Shown in pieces: positions 15,965-26,186 of a stretch of 64,000 nucleotides of DNA. How positions within the stretch are numbered: position 1 is the stretch's first letter; every line of letters starts with the position of its first letter. Below the pieces are notes generated by a model that was not told the origin of the DNA, made no database searches, and saw nothing but the letters and a program-made list of their open reading frames with translations. Source of the stretch: Aquabacter sp. L1I39 (GTDB lineage: Bacteria > Pseudomonadota > Alphaproteobacteria > Rhizobiales > Xanthobacteraceae); NCBI RefSeq assembly GCF_017742835.1, contig NZ_CP072392.1:3284387-3348386 (forward strand), in the 5' to 3' direction. The position numbers and the translations under genes were made by a program.

Positions 15965-17515
15965 ATGGGTGCCTCTTCCCCCGCTGCTGCCCTCCTGGAC
16001 GATGGCGCGTTGCGCTACCGGCGGCTCTTTCTGCCCCTTTGGGTGGCCATGGTGGCGTTCCAGAGCGGGCTCCTGGTGCATGATGTCGCCGCCGGCTGGC
16101 TGCTGGCCTCGGGCGGGGCGAGCCGCAGCCTCGTCGCCTTGGCGCAGACGGCCTCTTCGCTCCCCTTCTTCCTGTGCGCCCTGCCGGCCGGCGCCTTGGC
16201 GGACCTGGTGGAGCGGCGCCGCGTGCTCCAGGCCACCGCCTTCCTCCTCTCGGTCGCCTCCCTGCTGGTGGCCCTCGCAGTGGGGCTCGATGCGGCGCCG
16301 CCGGCGCTGCTGCTGGCCGCGTCCTTCCTGAACGGCTGCGCCAACGCGGCCTTCGCGCCCACCTGGCAAGCCATCACGCCCGAACTGGTGGATTTGCCGC
16401 GCCTGCCCGGCGCGCTGGCGCTGAACAGCCTCGGCATCAATGTGGCGCGCTCCATCGGCCCGCTCCTGTCGGGTGTGATCCTGGCGGTGGCGGGCGCGCC
16501 GGCGGCCTTTCTGTTCAATGCGGTGCTGTTCGCGGCCGTTGGCTGCACCTTCGTCTTCCTGGCACCCCGCCATCCCGTGACGCCGAAGGAGAGCCTTGGC
16601 TCCGCCGTGCGGGCGGGCCTGGCCTATGCGCGCCATGACGGCGGCCTGCAGCGCGTGGCACTGCGCGGCGTCGCCTTCTTTCTGTTCGCCAGCACCTTCT
16701 GGGCGCTGGCGCCCGTGGTGGTGCATGAATGGTTCGCCGGCACCGGCCTGCTTCTGGGCGTCCTGGTGGGCTCTGCGGGCCTGGGCGCCGTGCTGGCGGC
16801 GCTGCTGCTGAAGCGTCTGCGCGCCCACTTCGATCTCGACGGCCTGATGCTGGGCGCCGGGCTGGCGGCGGCGGTCGCCCTGGCGCTGGTGCCCCTGGTG
16901 CCGGTCTTCGCCGTGTCCGTGGTGCTCTATGGGACGCTGGGCTTCTGCTGGCTCATCTCCTTTTCCTCCATCCATCTCGCCGCCCAACTGCGCCTCGCGC
17001 CATGGATCCGGGCGCGGGGGAGCGCGGTCTATCTGATCGCGGTGTTCGGCTCCATCGCGGTGGGCAGCTTCCTGGCGGGGCTGTGGGCCGACCGGCTGGG
17101 GGTTGGCGGGGCCTATGGGGTGGCCGCCGGCTGCCTGTGCGTGGCGACGCTCGCCGCCTATGGTCTGCGCATCACCGCCAAGGTGCCGGTGGCGCAGGAG
17201 CGTTCGCGGCTGCTGCCGGCCGGCGTCGGCGAGGGCGGCCGGGTGGAAGTGCGCCTTTTCTATCCGTTGCCGGCGGGGGCGGACCCCGCGTCCGCTGCGG
17301 CCGCGCTCAAGGCCCTGCGCCCAGTGCGGCTGCGGACCGGCGCGCGGAACTGGGCTTGCGCCGTGCGTGATGCAGGCCTGGAGGAGCGCATCCAATATGT
17401 GGACGGTGCGGCGCTGGAGCGTGCCGCGGCCCGGCAGACGGCAGCGGACGGCCTGCTGGAGCAGCGGCTCCTGGATCTGACGGGGGCGCCCGCCATTGCC
17501 ACGGGTGCTGCCTAA
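15965..17515 (+). CDS. MFS transporter of the transmembrane-secretion-effector (MFS_3) type
   Basis: 516-residue inner-membrane protein. About 12 hydrophobic segments occupy residues 15-400, with the loop motif GALADLVERRRVL after the second helix that marks the major facilitator family. A soluble C-terminal domain of roughly 110 residues follows (from QERSRLLPAGVGEGGRVEVRLFY), a layout seen in the EntS-like MFS_3 group. The ATG at 15965 sits 10 bases after GGAG; a GTG at 15959 is in frame but only 4 bases from it. Control by the neighbouring LacI protein is likely. Whether it exports or imports is not shown. Confidence 0.8.
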   Translation: MGASSPAAALLDDGALRYRRLFLPLWVAMVAFQSGLLVHDVAAGWLLASGGASRSLVALAQTASSLPFFLCALPAGALADLVERRRVLQATAFLLSVASLLVALAVGLDAAPPALLLAASFLNGCANAAFAPTWQAITPELVDLPRLPGALALNSLGINVARSIGPLLSGVILAVAGAPAAFLFNAVLFAAVGCTFVFLAPRHPVTPKESLGSAVRAGLAYARHDGGLQRVALRGVAFFLFASTFWALAPVVVHEWFAGTGLLLGVLVGSAGLGAVLAALLLKRLRAHFDLDGLMLGAGLAAAVALALVPLVPVFAVSVVLYGTLGFCWLISFSSIHLAAQLRLAPWIRARGSAVYLIAVFGSIAVGSFLAGLWADRLGVGGAYGVAAGCLCVATLAAYGLRITAKVPVAQERSRLLPAGVGEGGRVEVRLFYPLPAGADPASAAAALKALRPVRLRTGARNWACAVRDAGLEERIQYVDGAALERAAARQTAADGLLEQRLLDLTGAPAIATGAA

Positions 17516-17628
17516 GAAGGCACGCCGGATGCCCAAGAGGCAGGCATCCATCTTCCCTCGACAGTGACAAGTCCAGCAGAAGCAAGTTTCCAGATCTGGC
17601 ACGGAATTTGATTGGAGGAATGGGATTG

Positions 17629-17642
17629 TGCAATCGATTGCA
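17629..17642. promoter_or_regulatory. probable LacI-type operator before the ABC importer operon
   Basis: TGCAATC-GATTGCA is a perfect 14-bp palindrome with central CG, 8 bases before the GGAGG ribosome binding site of the first gene. A repressor here would block transcription or early elongation. The matching dyad at 15858-15871 links this operon to the adjacent LacI-family gene. Confidence 0.75.
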
Positions 17643-17659
17643 ATCTGACCGGAGGTCCC

Positions 17660-18720
17660 ATGTCACCTCGCTTCCCGCTTGATCGGCGCCGTTTTCTCCT
17701 GTCGTCCGCCACCGTGGGCGCTGCCTTGGCCATGCCGGCGGTGCTCCGCGCGCAGGGCCTGACCAAGATGCGGGTGGGCGTGGTGCCCCTCATCTCCTCC
17801 GGTCCCGTCTTCATCGCCGCCGCCAAGGGCTTCTTCCAGAAGGTCGGCCTTGAGGTGGAATTCCGCACCTTCGCGGACGGTGCCCTCGCCATTCCCGCCT
17901 TGGTCGCTGGCGAGCTGGACGTGACGGTGGCCACCATCAATGCCGGCCTCATCAATGCGGTGGCCAAGGGCGCCAATTACAAACTGATGCTGGATCGCGG
18001 CGGCGAGAAGCCGGGCTTCGGCTCCACCACCATCCTGGTCTCCAACAAGATGTACGAGGCCGGCGTCACCGGGATCGACAAATTCGCGCTGCTGAAGGGC
18101 GCGCGCTTCTCCATGCAGGCGCCGGGGGGCATCGACAATTACCTGCTGGCGCGCGGGCTCCAGAAAGCGGGGCTCGATCCGCGCACGGGGGCGACCTATT
18201 CCAGCGGCCTGACCTATCCCGACATCATCAAGAGCCTCGGCACCGGCGTCACCGACGCCGCCCAATGCCCGGTGCCGCTCGCCTTCCTCGCCGAGACCAA
18301 CAAGGTCGGCCACATCATCGGCACCGGCGCCGACATCGAGCCGGGCGCGCAGCTCGCCTGCTGGGCCATGCCCACCAAGTTCCTGGAGACCAACCGCAAG
18401 GCGGCGATCGCCTTCGCCATGGCCCATATCCATGCGGCCCGCATCTTCACCGCCGCCGAGACCAGCAAGGATCCGGAGATCATCAAGATCCTGGCCGCCG
18501 CCACCAACATTCCCGCCCCCCTCATCGAGAAGGCCGCGCCCCGCTGGACCGGCTACGACCCGGACGGCATGCCAGACACCGCCTCCGTGATGCGCCAGGC
18601 CAGCTTCTGGGTGGACACCATGAAGCTCATCGGCGGCCCGGTGCCCAAGCAGGATGTGCTGATGGATCTCAGCGCGGCGGAAGAGGCCGCCAAGATGCTC
18701 AAGACCGGGAACCCCTTCAC

Positions 18721-18724
<4 letters not shown>
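17660..18724 (+). CDS. ABC transporter substrate-binding protein, SsuA/NMT1 type
   Basis: 354-residue exported binding protein. The N-terminus DRRRFLLSSATVGAALAMPA looks like a twin-arginine-type signal. The mature domain begins KMRVGVVPLISSGPVFIAAA and continues with the AKGFFQKVGLEVEF segment of the SsuA/TauA/NMT1 group, whose members bind sulfonates, nitrate-like anions, pyrimidines or aromatic acids. GGAGG lies 4 bases before the ATG. The stop overlaps the start of the ATPase gene (ATGA). Ligand unknown; the downstream RidA and amidohydrolase genes suggest an amine- or ring-nitrogen compound. Confidence 0.85.
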
Positions 18725-19544
<820 letters not shown>

Positions 19545-19548
<4 letters not shown>

Positions 19549-20372
19549 GCGAGACCGCCGCCGCACGCCCGGCCCCCGCCGTGCCCGCCCGCCCCACCTT
19601 CGCAAGCCGCCTGCGCGGCCTTCTGGACGACCAAAGGGTGGTGGGCTGGAGCTTCCTCATCGCCCTGCTGCTGGTGTGGGAAGGGGTGGTCTACAAGGCC
19701 GGCATCTCCCCGCTTTATCTGCCGCGCCCGAGCGGCATTCTCGCGGTTTTGTGGGACCAATTGGTCCATCAGGGCCTGACGGTGGATCTCGGTCTCACCC
19801 TCTACCGCATCTTCGCCGGCTTCTTCATCGCCCTCGTCACCGGCGTGCTGCTGGGCGTGTGGATGGCCATTTCCCGGCCCATCCAGGCCATGGCGGACAT
19901 GCTGATCGCCGCCCTCTATCCACTGCCCAAGGTGACGCTGATCCCGCTCCTCGTGATCTGGCTCGGCACCGGCGGCCCCTTCATGCTCACCATCAGCTTT
20001 ATGGGCGCCTTCTTTCCCATCGTCATCAACACGGTGGTGGGCGTGACCCAGTGCGACCAGGGCCTCGTCCTCGCGGCGCGGGACCTGGGCGCCAGCACGC
20101 GGCAGATCGTGCTGCGGGTGCTGATCCCCAGCGCCATTCCCTCCATCTTCGCCGGCATCCGCATCGGGCTCGGCATCTCCATCATCCTGGTGGTGGCGGC
20201 GGAAATGGTGATCGCCAAGGACGGGCTCGGCGCCCGCCTCTTCATCGCCGGCCAACTGCTGGACACCGAGCTCGTCTTCGCGGTGCTGGTGGTGCTCGCG
20301 CTGCTCGGCATCGTCATGTCCAAGGGCCAGGACGCCATCGACGCCCGCCTCGGCCTGTGGCGCGCTCAATAG
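19545..20372 (+). CDS. ABC transporter permease, SsuC/TauC type
   Basis: 275-residue inner-membrane protein with about six hydrophobic segments and the permease EAA-like loop (LVLAARDLGASTRQIVLRVLIPSAIPSIFAGIRIG, about residues 180-210). The start is the GTG at 19545, overlapping the ATPase stop (GTGA). With the two preceding genes it forms a complete importer with a single permease gene, presumably homodimeric. A 38-bp gap with GGAGGATCC separates it from the RidA gene, so the hydrolase pair belongs to the same operon. Confidence 0.88.
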
Positions 20373-20410
20373 GCCCCATCAAGACCCCCATTCCTTCGGA
20401 GGATCCTTCC

Positions 20411-20875
20411 ATGTCCGACACCAAGCCGCAGCTTCATGCCGTCCATCCCGAGCCGGAGAAGGCCTATATGATGCCTTATGCCCCGGCGGTGCAGATCGTG
20501 GGCGCGTGCAACCTCATGTTCATCTCCGGCGCCACCGCGTCCGACCTCTACCACCAGCACCCCCATGTGGACGGGGAGCACGACCATTCCAACGACATTG
20601 GCGAGCAGACCCGCCGCGCCATGGAGTGCATCAAGTCCATCCTCGACACGGTGGGGGCAGGCTTTTCCGACGTGGTGAAGGTGACCAAATATCTCACCGA
20701 CATCCGCGATGCCGACGGCATGCATGCGGTGATGCGTCCCTATTTCAACGGCTGGCGCCCGGCTTCCACGATGATCTGCATCAACCAGCTCTCCTCCCCC
20801 GGCGCGCGGGTGGAATTGGACATGATCGTCGCCCTGCCTGAAGGCAAGGTCGCGCCTGCGGGGACGCCCGCGTGA
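20411..20875 (+). CDS. RidA/YjgF/YER057c/UK114-family protein
   Basis: 154-residue small trimer-forming family protein. RidA members hydrolyse reactive enamine/imine intermediates or deaminate related compounds. The conserved arginine occurs in SSPGARVELDMIVALP near the C-terminus, and the VGACNLMFISGATASD N-terminal core matches the fold. An unusual His/Asp-rich insertion (LYHQHPHVDGEHDHSNDI, about residues 47-64) could be a metal-binding or active-site loop. GGAGGATCC lies just upstream of the ATG. Its stop overlaps the start of the amidohydrolase, so the two are probably one catabolic step or consecutive steps. Confidence 0.85.
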   Translation: MSDTKPQLHAVHPEPEKAYMMPYAPAVQIVGACNLMFISGATASDLYHQHPHVDGEHDHSNDIGEQTRRAMECIKSILDTVGAGFSDVVKVTKYLTDIRDADGMHAVMRPYFNGWRPASTMICINQLSSPGARVELDMIVALPEGKVAPAGTPA

Positions 20876-22281
20876 GCCTCCTCGTCCGCAACGGCCATGT
20901 GGTCACCGTGGACGGCGCGCGGGCCGTCCATCCGCAAGGCTATGTCTGGTGCGAGGGCACCCGCATCCTGAGCGTCGGGGCCATGTCCGACCTACCGGAA
21001 GCGGCGCTCGGCGCGCGGGAGGTGATCGAGGCGGAGGGCTGCCTGGTGCTGCCCGGCCTCATCAACATGCACCAGCACCATTGGTACACGCTCTTCAAGG
21101 GGCTGGCCGATGGCTATCTGCTGGAAGACTGGATCACCGATTTTGTCTTCCCGCTGGTGCGGCACCTGGATGATGAAGCCATGGGCCTTGCCGCCCGGCT
21201 CGATGCCATGGAGATGCTGGCCACCGGCACCACCACCTTCCTCAACCATTCCGTCACCACCACCAGCCCCTCCATGGTGGAGGCCATTCTGGGCGGCCCG
21301 AGCGAACTGGGCCTGCGGCAGGTGTTCGCCAAGGAATTGCGCTGCCGCACGCCGGGCAATCCCAACCATCCGTTGAGCCTCGACCAGTCGCTCTCCGCCT
21401 TCCGCGACCTGCTCGCCACCTGGCATGGGGCGCAGGACGGGCTCGTCAGGCTCGCCATGGTGGTAGAGGCCAATGCCCATTGGATCGCCGCCGGCATGAG
21501 CACGGATGCGTTGGTGCGTGCCGGCCATGAGCTGGCGCGCGAACAGGATCTGCGCATCTCCACCCACATCGCCGGCGGCACGCTGTCCCTGGACAAGGGC
21601 TTCCTGAAGCACCTGCGCGCCACGGGGCGCACGGACGTGCAGTATCTGATGGAGTTGGGCGTCCTCGATCACCATTGGCTGCTGATCCACGGCATCCATG
21701 TGACCGACACGGACATCGCCCAGATGGCCCATGTGGGCGCCCATTTCGTCTATACGCCCAGTTCCGAGGCCATGCGCGGCGGCGGCATCGCGCCCTTCGC
21801 CAAGGCGCGGGCGGCGGGGGTGAACACGGCGCTGGGCACGGACGGGCCCATGGTGGACTATTCCGTCGACATGATCGAGCAGATGAAGGTGTGCACGCTC
21901 ATGCAGCATGTGCGCCATCTCGACCCCACCCTCATGCCGGTGGAACGCACGCTGGAAATGGCCACCATCAACGGCGCCCGCGCGCTCGGCCTGGAGGCGG
22001 AACTGGGTTCGCTGGAGGCGGGCAAGCGCGCCGACATCGCCGTGTTCGACATGCGCCGGCCCCATGTGGGGACGCTGAACCGTCCCCTGTCCACCTTCGT
22101 CTCCGCCGGCCATGGCTCGGATGCCAAGGCGGTGGTGGTGAATGGGGAGGTGGCGTACCGGGACGGTGCGTTCCGCGCCGGTCCCGGTTATGGCGCTGTG
22201 GTGGAGGAGGCGGAGCGCACCGCCGCCCGCATCGCGACCGCCGCCGGTCATGACGGCCGCTTCACGCCGCACTGGCGGTGA
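20872..22281 (+). CDS. metal-dependent amidohydrolase (8-oxoguanine deaminase / chlorohydrolase-like)
   Basis: 469-residue enzyme of the amidohydrolase superfamily, TrzN/AtzB/guanine-deaminase branch. Mononuclear metal ligands are visible: His67 and His69 in NMHQHH, His232 in STHIAGG, His273 or His276 in LIHGIHV, and Asp324 in LGTDGPM. These enzymes remove amine or chloride substituents from purines, pyrimidines or triazines. The GTG at 20872 overlaps the RidA stop. In an operon with an importer and RidA, the likely task is hydrolytic deamination of an imported nitrogen heterocycle. The exact substrate is not readable. Confidence 0.85.
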   Translation: MSLLVRNGHVVTVDGARAVHPQGYVWCEGTRILSVGAMSDLPEAALGAREVIEAEGCLVLPGLINMHQHHWYTLFKGLADGYLLEDWITDFVFPLVRHLDDEAMGLAARLDAMEMLATGTTTFLNHSVTTTSPSMVEAILGGPSELGLRQVFAKELRCRTPGNPNHPLSLDQSLSAFRDLLATWHGAQDGLVRLAMVVEANAHWIAAGMSTDALVRAGHELAREQDLRISTHIAGGTLSLDKGFLKHLRATGRTDVQYLMELGVLDHHWLLIHGIHVTDTDIAQMAHVGAHFVYTPSSEAMRGGGIAPFAKARAAGVNTALGTDGPMVDYSVDMIEQMKVCTLMQHVRHLDPTLMPVERTLEMATINGARALGLEAELGSLEAGKRADIAVFDMRRPHVGTLNRPLSTFVSAGHGSDAKAVVVNGEVAYRDGAFRAGPGYGAVVEEAERTAARIATAAGHDGRFTPHWR

Positions 22282-22284
22282 GGT

Positions 22285-23181
22285 TCATTCCCCCTTCAGG
22301 AAGGGCACCAGGGCGGCCAGCAATTCGGCCGGCCGCTCCTCGGGCACATAATGCCCGCATTGGGGGATGACCACGGACGAGAGGGTCGTGGTCGCCGGTT
22401 CGAGGGCCTTCACCATGGCGCCGCCGATCCCGTAATCCCCGCCAATGGCCAGCACCGGCATGGGCAAGGGCGTGCGGCCGGTTTCCTCGTTCTGCGCCGC
22501 GCTCTCGAAGATGGCGCGGTAGTATTCAAGGCCCGCGATCCAGCGGCCGGGCGCGGAATAGGCGGCCATATAGGCCTCGATCACCTCCGGCTCGAAGGTG
22601 GCCGCGACATTCACCGGCTTGGTCTCGAACAGGAAGGCGAGCAAATCGCGTTCGCGCCCCACCACCAGGCGCTCGGCGAGCCCCGGCACGAAATTGAACG
22701 GGAAGTGCCAGACCTTGTGGGCGGTCACGGGGTTGAACCCATAGGCCTCGCGCGGGGTGAGGCCGGGAATGGCGGCGTCCATCAAGGCGAGGCGCGTCAC
22801 GCGCTCCGGATGGTGGGCGGCATAGGCATAGCCGATCCAGGCGCCGATATCGTGGCCCACCAGGAGCACCTTGTCGGCGCCGATGGCATCGAGCAGGCCA
22901 TCCACATAGCCGGCCATGGCACCGGTGTCGCCGCCCGTGCGGGAGGCCTCGCTGGTGCCGAGATTGGGCGGGTCGAAGGCCAGCACGCGGAAGTCGCGCG
23001 CCAGCGTCGGCAGCACCTTGCGCCAGGCCAGGAGGCTCTGCGGCCATCCGGCCATCAGCACCACCAGCGGCCCGGCGCCGCCTTCTACCGCGTCGAGCGT
23101 GATGCCGTTGGCGACGATCTTGCGGGCGGAAAATCCTGGCCCGAAGCCGGGGGCGGGGAGGGGAGCGGGATGAGAGGTCAT
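22285..23181 (-). CDS. alpha/beta hydrolase, epoxide hydrolase / haloacid dehalogenase-like
   Basis: 298-residue soluble hydrolase. The nucleophile elbow is GHDIGAWIG (Asp near residue 116), so the nucleophile is aspartate as in epoxide hydrolases, haloalkane dehalogenases and fluoroacetate dehalogenase. The catalytic His is in PQCGHYVPEERP near the C-terminus, a pattern common in this group. The oxyanion region reads AGWPQS in place of the usual HGWPxS, losing the first His. It is convergent with the amidohydrolase gene, only 3 bases apart. No partner gene suggests a substrate. Confidence 0.82.
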   Translation of the reverse strand: MTSHPAPLPAPGFGPGFSARKIVANGITLDAVEGGAGPLVVLMAGWPQSLLAWRKVLPTLARDFRVLAFDPPNLGTSEASRTGGDTGAMAGYVDGLLDAIGADKVLLVGHDIGAWIGYAYAAHHPERVTRLALMDAAIPGLTPREAYGFNPVTAHKVWHFPFNFVPGLAERLVVGRERDLLAFLFETKPVNVAATFEPEVIEAYMAAYSAPGRWIAGLEYYRAIFESAAQNEETGRTPLPMPVLAIGGDYGIGGAMVKALEPATTTLSSVVIPQCGHYVPEERPAELLAALVPFLKGE

Positions 23182-23339
23182 GGCGTCACCGCTGGGAAGA
23201 AAGGCGACGCCTGGGGGTGAACAGCGCGGCCTTGGCGATGGGACGAGAGCCGCGCACGGCGGCCCTGCGGAGGAGGGACGCCCTTTCTATCATCATCGCC
23301 GCGCCGCGCTCTTCACGCCTGCGTTCCCAAACAAAAGAA

Positions 23340-23376
23340 GCCCGCGGCGGGGGAGGGCCGCGGGCATCGACTTGTG
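23340..23376 (-). terminator. intrinsic terminator downstream of the orphan binding-protein gene (minus strand)
   Basis: A perfect 9-bp GC stem (arms 23340-23348 and 23357-23365, GCCCGCGGC / GCCGCGGGC) lies 42 bp past the stop codon of the 23407-24633 gene. Read on the minus strand it is followed by the T-rich tail TTCTTTTGTTT to the left. The rest of the 225-bp gap between the hydrolase and this gene holds nothing else recognised. Confidence 0.7.
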
Positions 23377-23406
23377 CGCAGGAGCCAGGCGAACCCGCTT
23401 AAAGCC

Positions 23407-24633
23407 TCACTTCTTGGCAGCGACCATGGGGCAATTGCCCTCGGCGAGCGGACGGAAGGCTTCCTTGGCGGGGATGGTTTCGATCAGGTTGTAATAGTCC
23501 CACGGGCCCTTGGATTCGGCGGGGGTCTTCACCTGGAACAGGTACATGTTGTGGATGTGCCGGCCATCGGCGCGCACCTCGCCCTTGCCGAACAGCGGGT
23601 CGTCGGAGGGCATTTCCTTCATCTTGGCCACCACCGTCTGGCCGTCGGTGGAATTGGCGGCGGCGGCGGCGCGCAGATAGTGGAGCGCGCCGGAATAGAC
23701 GCCCGCCTGGTTGGCGGTGGGGCGGCGGCCATTCATCTGCGCCGCGAAGCGGTCGGCGAAGGCGCGGGTGCCGTCATTCATGTTCCAGTAGAAGCCTTCG
23801 GTCAGGAACAGCCCCTTGGCGGTGGCAAGGCCCACCGAATGCACGTCGGTGAGCTGCATCAGCAAAGCCGCGAGGCTCTGTCCGCCGGAGGTGAGGCCGA
23901 ACTCGGAGGCCTGCTTCACCGAATTGATGGTGTCGCCCACCGCGTTGGCCAGCGCCACCACCTTGGCGCCGCTCGCCTGCGCCTGCACCAGGAAGGAGGA
24001 GAAGTCCGAGGTATTGGTGGGGTGGCGGACCTGCCCCAGCACCTTGCCGCCTTCCGCCTTCACCACCGCCATGGCGTCGGCCTCCAGCGCATGGCCGAAG
24101 GCATAGTCGGCGGTGATGAAGAACCAGGTGTCCTTCTTCTGCTTCAGCAGCGCCAAAGCGGTGCCATGGGCCAGCGCCCAGGTGTCATAGGTCCAGTGGA
24201 CCGTATTGGGCGAGCACTTCTCGCCGGTCAGCAGCGCCGTGCCGGGGCCTGAGGCGATGAAGGCCACCTTCGAGCCGCGCACCGCTTCCTGCACCGCCAG
24301 CGCGACGGAGGAGAAAGGCACGTCCAGGATGGCATCCACCTGGCCCTCGGAGACCCATTTGCGGGCGGTGGCCGAGCCGATGTCCGGCTTGTTCTGGTGA
24401 TCCTGCGAGATCACCTCCACGTCGAGGCCGGGCTTTTCCTTCTTGAAGTCCTCGGCCGCCAGGCGCGCCGCCACCACCGAGCCCATGCCGGTGGAATCGG
24501 AGGCAAAGCCCGACAGGTCGGTGAGCACGCCGAGGCGGATCTTGTTGTTGGGGATCTCCGCTCCCGCCGGCGCGGCGGCAGCGGCGAGGAGGGCGGCGCC
24601 CGCGGCGAGCGCGAGCGTGGTCTTCCTGAGCAT
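23407..24633 (-). CDS. orphan branched-chain-type ABC substrate-binding protein
   Basis: 408-residue periplasmic binding protein with a clear Sec signal peptide (MLRKTTLALAAGAALLAAAAAPAGAE). The mature type I fold begins IRLGVLTDLSGFASDSTGMGSVVAARLAAEDF. No permease or ATPase genes are next to it, so it must use a transporter encoded elsewhere or be a solitary sensor protein. It is 42 bp downstream of the HMG-CoA reductase gene in the same orientation and is followed by an intrinsic terminator, so the two form one unit. A ligand such as mevalonate or another branched hydroxy acid is a reasonable inference from that pairing. Confidence 0.82.
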   Translation of the reverse strand: MLRKTTLALAAGAALLAAAAAPAGAEIPNNKIRLGVLTDLSGFASDSTGMGSVVAARLAAEDFKKEKPGLDVEVISQDHQNKPDIGSATARKWVSEGQVDAILDVPFSSVALAVQEAVRGSKVAFIASGPGTALLTGEKCSPNTVHWTYDTWALAHGTALALLKQKKDTWFFITADYAFGHALEADAMAVVKAEGGKVLGQVRHPTNTSDFSSFLVQAQASGAKVVALANAVGDTINSVKQASEFGLTSGGQSLAALLMQLTDVHSVGLATAKGLFLTEGFYWNMNDGTRAFADRFAAQMNGRRPTANQAGVYSGALHYLRAAAAANSTDGQTVVAKMKEMPSDDPLFGKGEVRADGRHIHNMYLFQVKTPAESKGPWDYYNLIETIPAKEAFRPLAEGNCPMVAAKK

Positions 24634-24675
24634 GGTCTTCTCCCTTGTGTGTTCTTGTTGATGATCTCGCGCGGC

Positions 24676-25959
24676 TCAGGCGCCGCGCACGTCCTTGAGC
24701 ACTTTCTCGGCCACGTCCATGCGCACGCTCGCGCGCTCCACCAGGATGCGGGCGACGGTGTCGATTTCCTCGCCCACGGCCCCCGCCATCATGGCGATGT
24801 TCTGGGCGTGGAGCGCCATGTGGCCCTTCTGAATGCCGGTGGTGGCCAGCGCTTTGAGCGCCGAGAAATTCTGCGCCAGACCCACCGCCGCGATGATGCG
24901 GGCGAGCCGCTCGGCGGTGGTCACGCCGAGAATGGCAAGGCTGGCGCGGGCGGTGGGGTGCACCTTGGTGGCCCCGCCGATGAGGCCCACCGCCAGCGGC
25001 AGCTCGATGGCGGCGGAGAGGTCGCCGTCCGCATTCACCTCATAGGTGGTCAGCGAGGTGTAGCGGCCGGAGCGGGCGGCATAGGCATGGGCGCCAGCTT
25101 CCACCGCGCGGGTGTCGTTGCCGGTGGCGAGCACCACGGCGGAAATGCCGTTCATGATGCCCTTGTTGTGGGTGGCGGCGCGATAGGGATCGGCGGCGGC
25201 GAACTGGTAGGCGCTGATGATGCCGTCGCGCACCTCTTCGCCGCCAATGTCGGCGGTGCGCCACACCGCATGGGCGCGGGCGAGGCGCCGGTCGGCGAGG
25301 TTGGAAAGGATGCGCAGATAGACCTTGCCGCGCGCCCAACTCGCAATGGCGGGGGCGAGCTTCTCGGCCATGGTGTTCACCGCATTGGCGCCCATGGCGT
25401 CGCGGGTGTCCACGATGAGGTGGGTCACCACCATGGTGCCCGTGGGGGTGTCAAGCAGGCGCACCTCAAGGTCGCGGAAGCCGCCGCCCAGATTGACCAG
25501 GACGGGGTCGCAGGCATCGCACGCGGCCTTGATCTCCTCGCGCTTCTCCAGGATGCGCAGGCGCGCCGCATAGGGGTCCTTCACGTCCACCGCCTGCACC
25601 TGGGCGATCATGAGATTGCCGGAGACGGAAGTGGCAAAGCCGGTCTCGTAATTCTGCCGGGCGGCATTGCACACGGCGGCCACCACGGAGGATTCCTCGG
25701 TGGCCATGGGGATGAGCACGTCCTCCCCGTCCACCTTCATGTTGGTGGCGACCCCCACCGGCACGTTCATGGTGCCGATGACATTCTCGATCAGCTTGTC
25801 GGCCAGCACCGGGTCCAGATTGCCCATATTGTCCAGGTGCGCCACCTGGGCGTCGGACAGGCCGGCGAAAGCGGCCACCAGATCGAGCCGCTCGCGGGGG
25901 GACTTCTTGTGGAAACCGGCGATGCGGGAGGAGCGGTTGGAGCCGGTGGCGGACGTCAT
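24676..25959 (-). CDS. mvaA: hydroxymethylglutaryl-CoA reductase, class II (degradative type)
   Basis: 427-residue class II HMG-CoA reductase, which interconverts mevalonate and HMG-CoA. Catalytic residues align with those of the Pseudomonas mevalonii enzyme: Lys266 in THNKGIMNG, Asp282 in TGNDTRA and His380 in QKGHMALHAQN, plus the EES glutamate near residue 88. The DAMGAN nucleotide/HMG-binding motif is at about 187-192. Alphaproteobacteria of this kind normally make isoprenoids by the DXP route, so the enzyme probably oxidises mevalonate for growth. The start at 25959 is the ATG after AAGGCCCCAGA. It is divergent from a MocR-type regulator and followed by a binding-protein gene. Confidence 0.88.
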   Translation of the reverse strand: MTSATGSNRSSRIAGFHKKSPRERLDLVAAFAGLSDAQVAHLDNMGNLDPVLADKLIENVIGTMNVPVGVATNMKVDGEDVLIPMATEESSVVAAVCNAARQNYETGFATSVSGNLMIAQVQAVDVKDPYAARLRILEKREEIKAACDACDPVLVNLGGGFRDLEVRLLDTPTGTMVVTHLIVDTRDAMGANAVNTMAEKLAPAIASWARGKVYLRILSNLADRRLARAHAVWRTADIGGEEVRDGIISAYQFAAADPYRAATHNKGIMNGISAVVLATGNDTRAVEAGAHAYAARSGRYTSLTTYEVNADGDLSAAIELPLAVGLIGGATKVHPTARASLAILGVTTAERLARIIAAVGLAQNFSALKALATTGIQKGHMALHAQNIAMMAGAVGEEIDTVARILVERASVRMDVAEKVLKDVRGA

Positions 25960-26122
25960 TCTGGGGCCTTCCTTGTGATCCTTGCGGGCGCGGGGCGGCG
26001 GACATGCGGGCGCGCGACGGCACGGTGCGCGCCGGAGGCGGCGCGTCGCGAGCGTTCCATCCCTGATCCTTGTCCGGCCGCTCCAGGGCGACCCGTTGCC
26101 GCGACTTTCCGCTGACCCCGCC

Positions 26123-26186
26123 GGTACGGCAAGGAACACTTTGCGTCGGAAACGCCGACGCCGTACCCTTCAGATCATGGGTACGG
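26123..26186. promoter_or_regulatory. three GGTACGG sites in the HMG-CoA reductase / MocR divergent region
   Basis: GGTACGGC (26123-26130) faces its exact inverse GCCGTACC (26160-26167), and a third direct copy GGTACGG (26180-26186) overlaps the MocR start codon. Widely spaced repeated half-sites between divergent genes are typical for MocR-type dimers. Binding would cover the MocR translation start and suggests autoregulation as well as control of the HMG-CoA reductase unit. Confidence 0.6.

Noticed and set aside
23217..23402. 61-residue open frame between the hydrolase and the orphan binding protein
   Set aside because: No ribosome binding site and basic, low-complexity product. It overlaps an intrinsic terminator.
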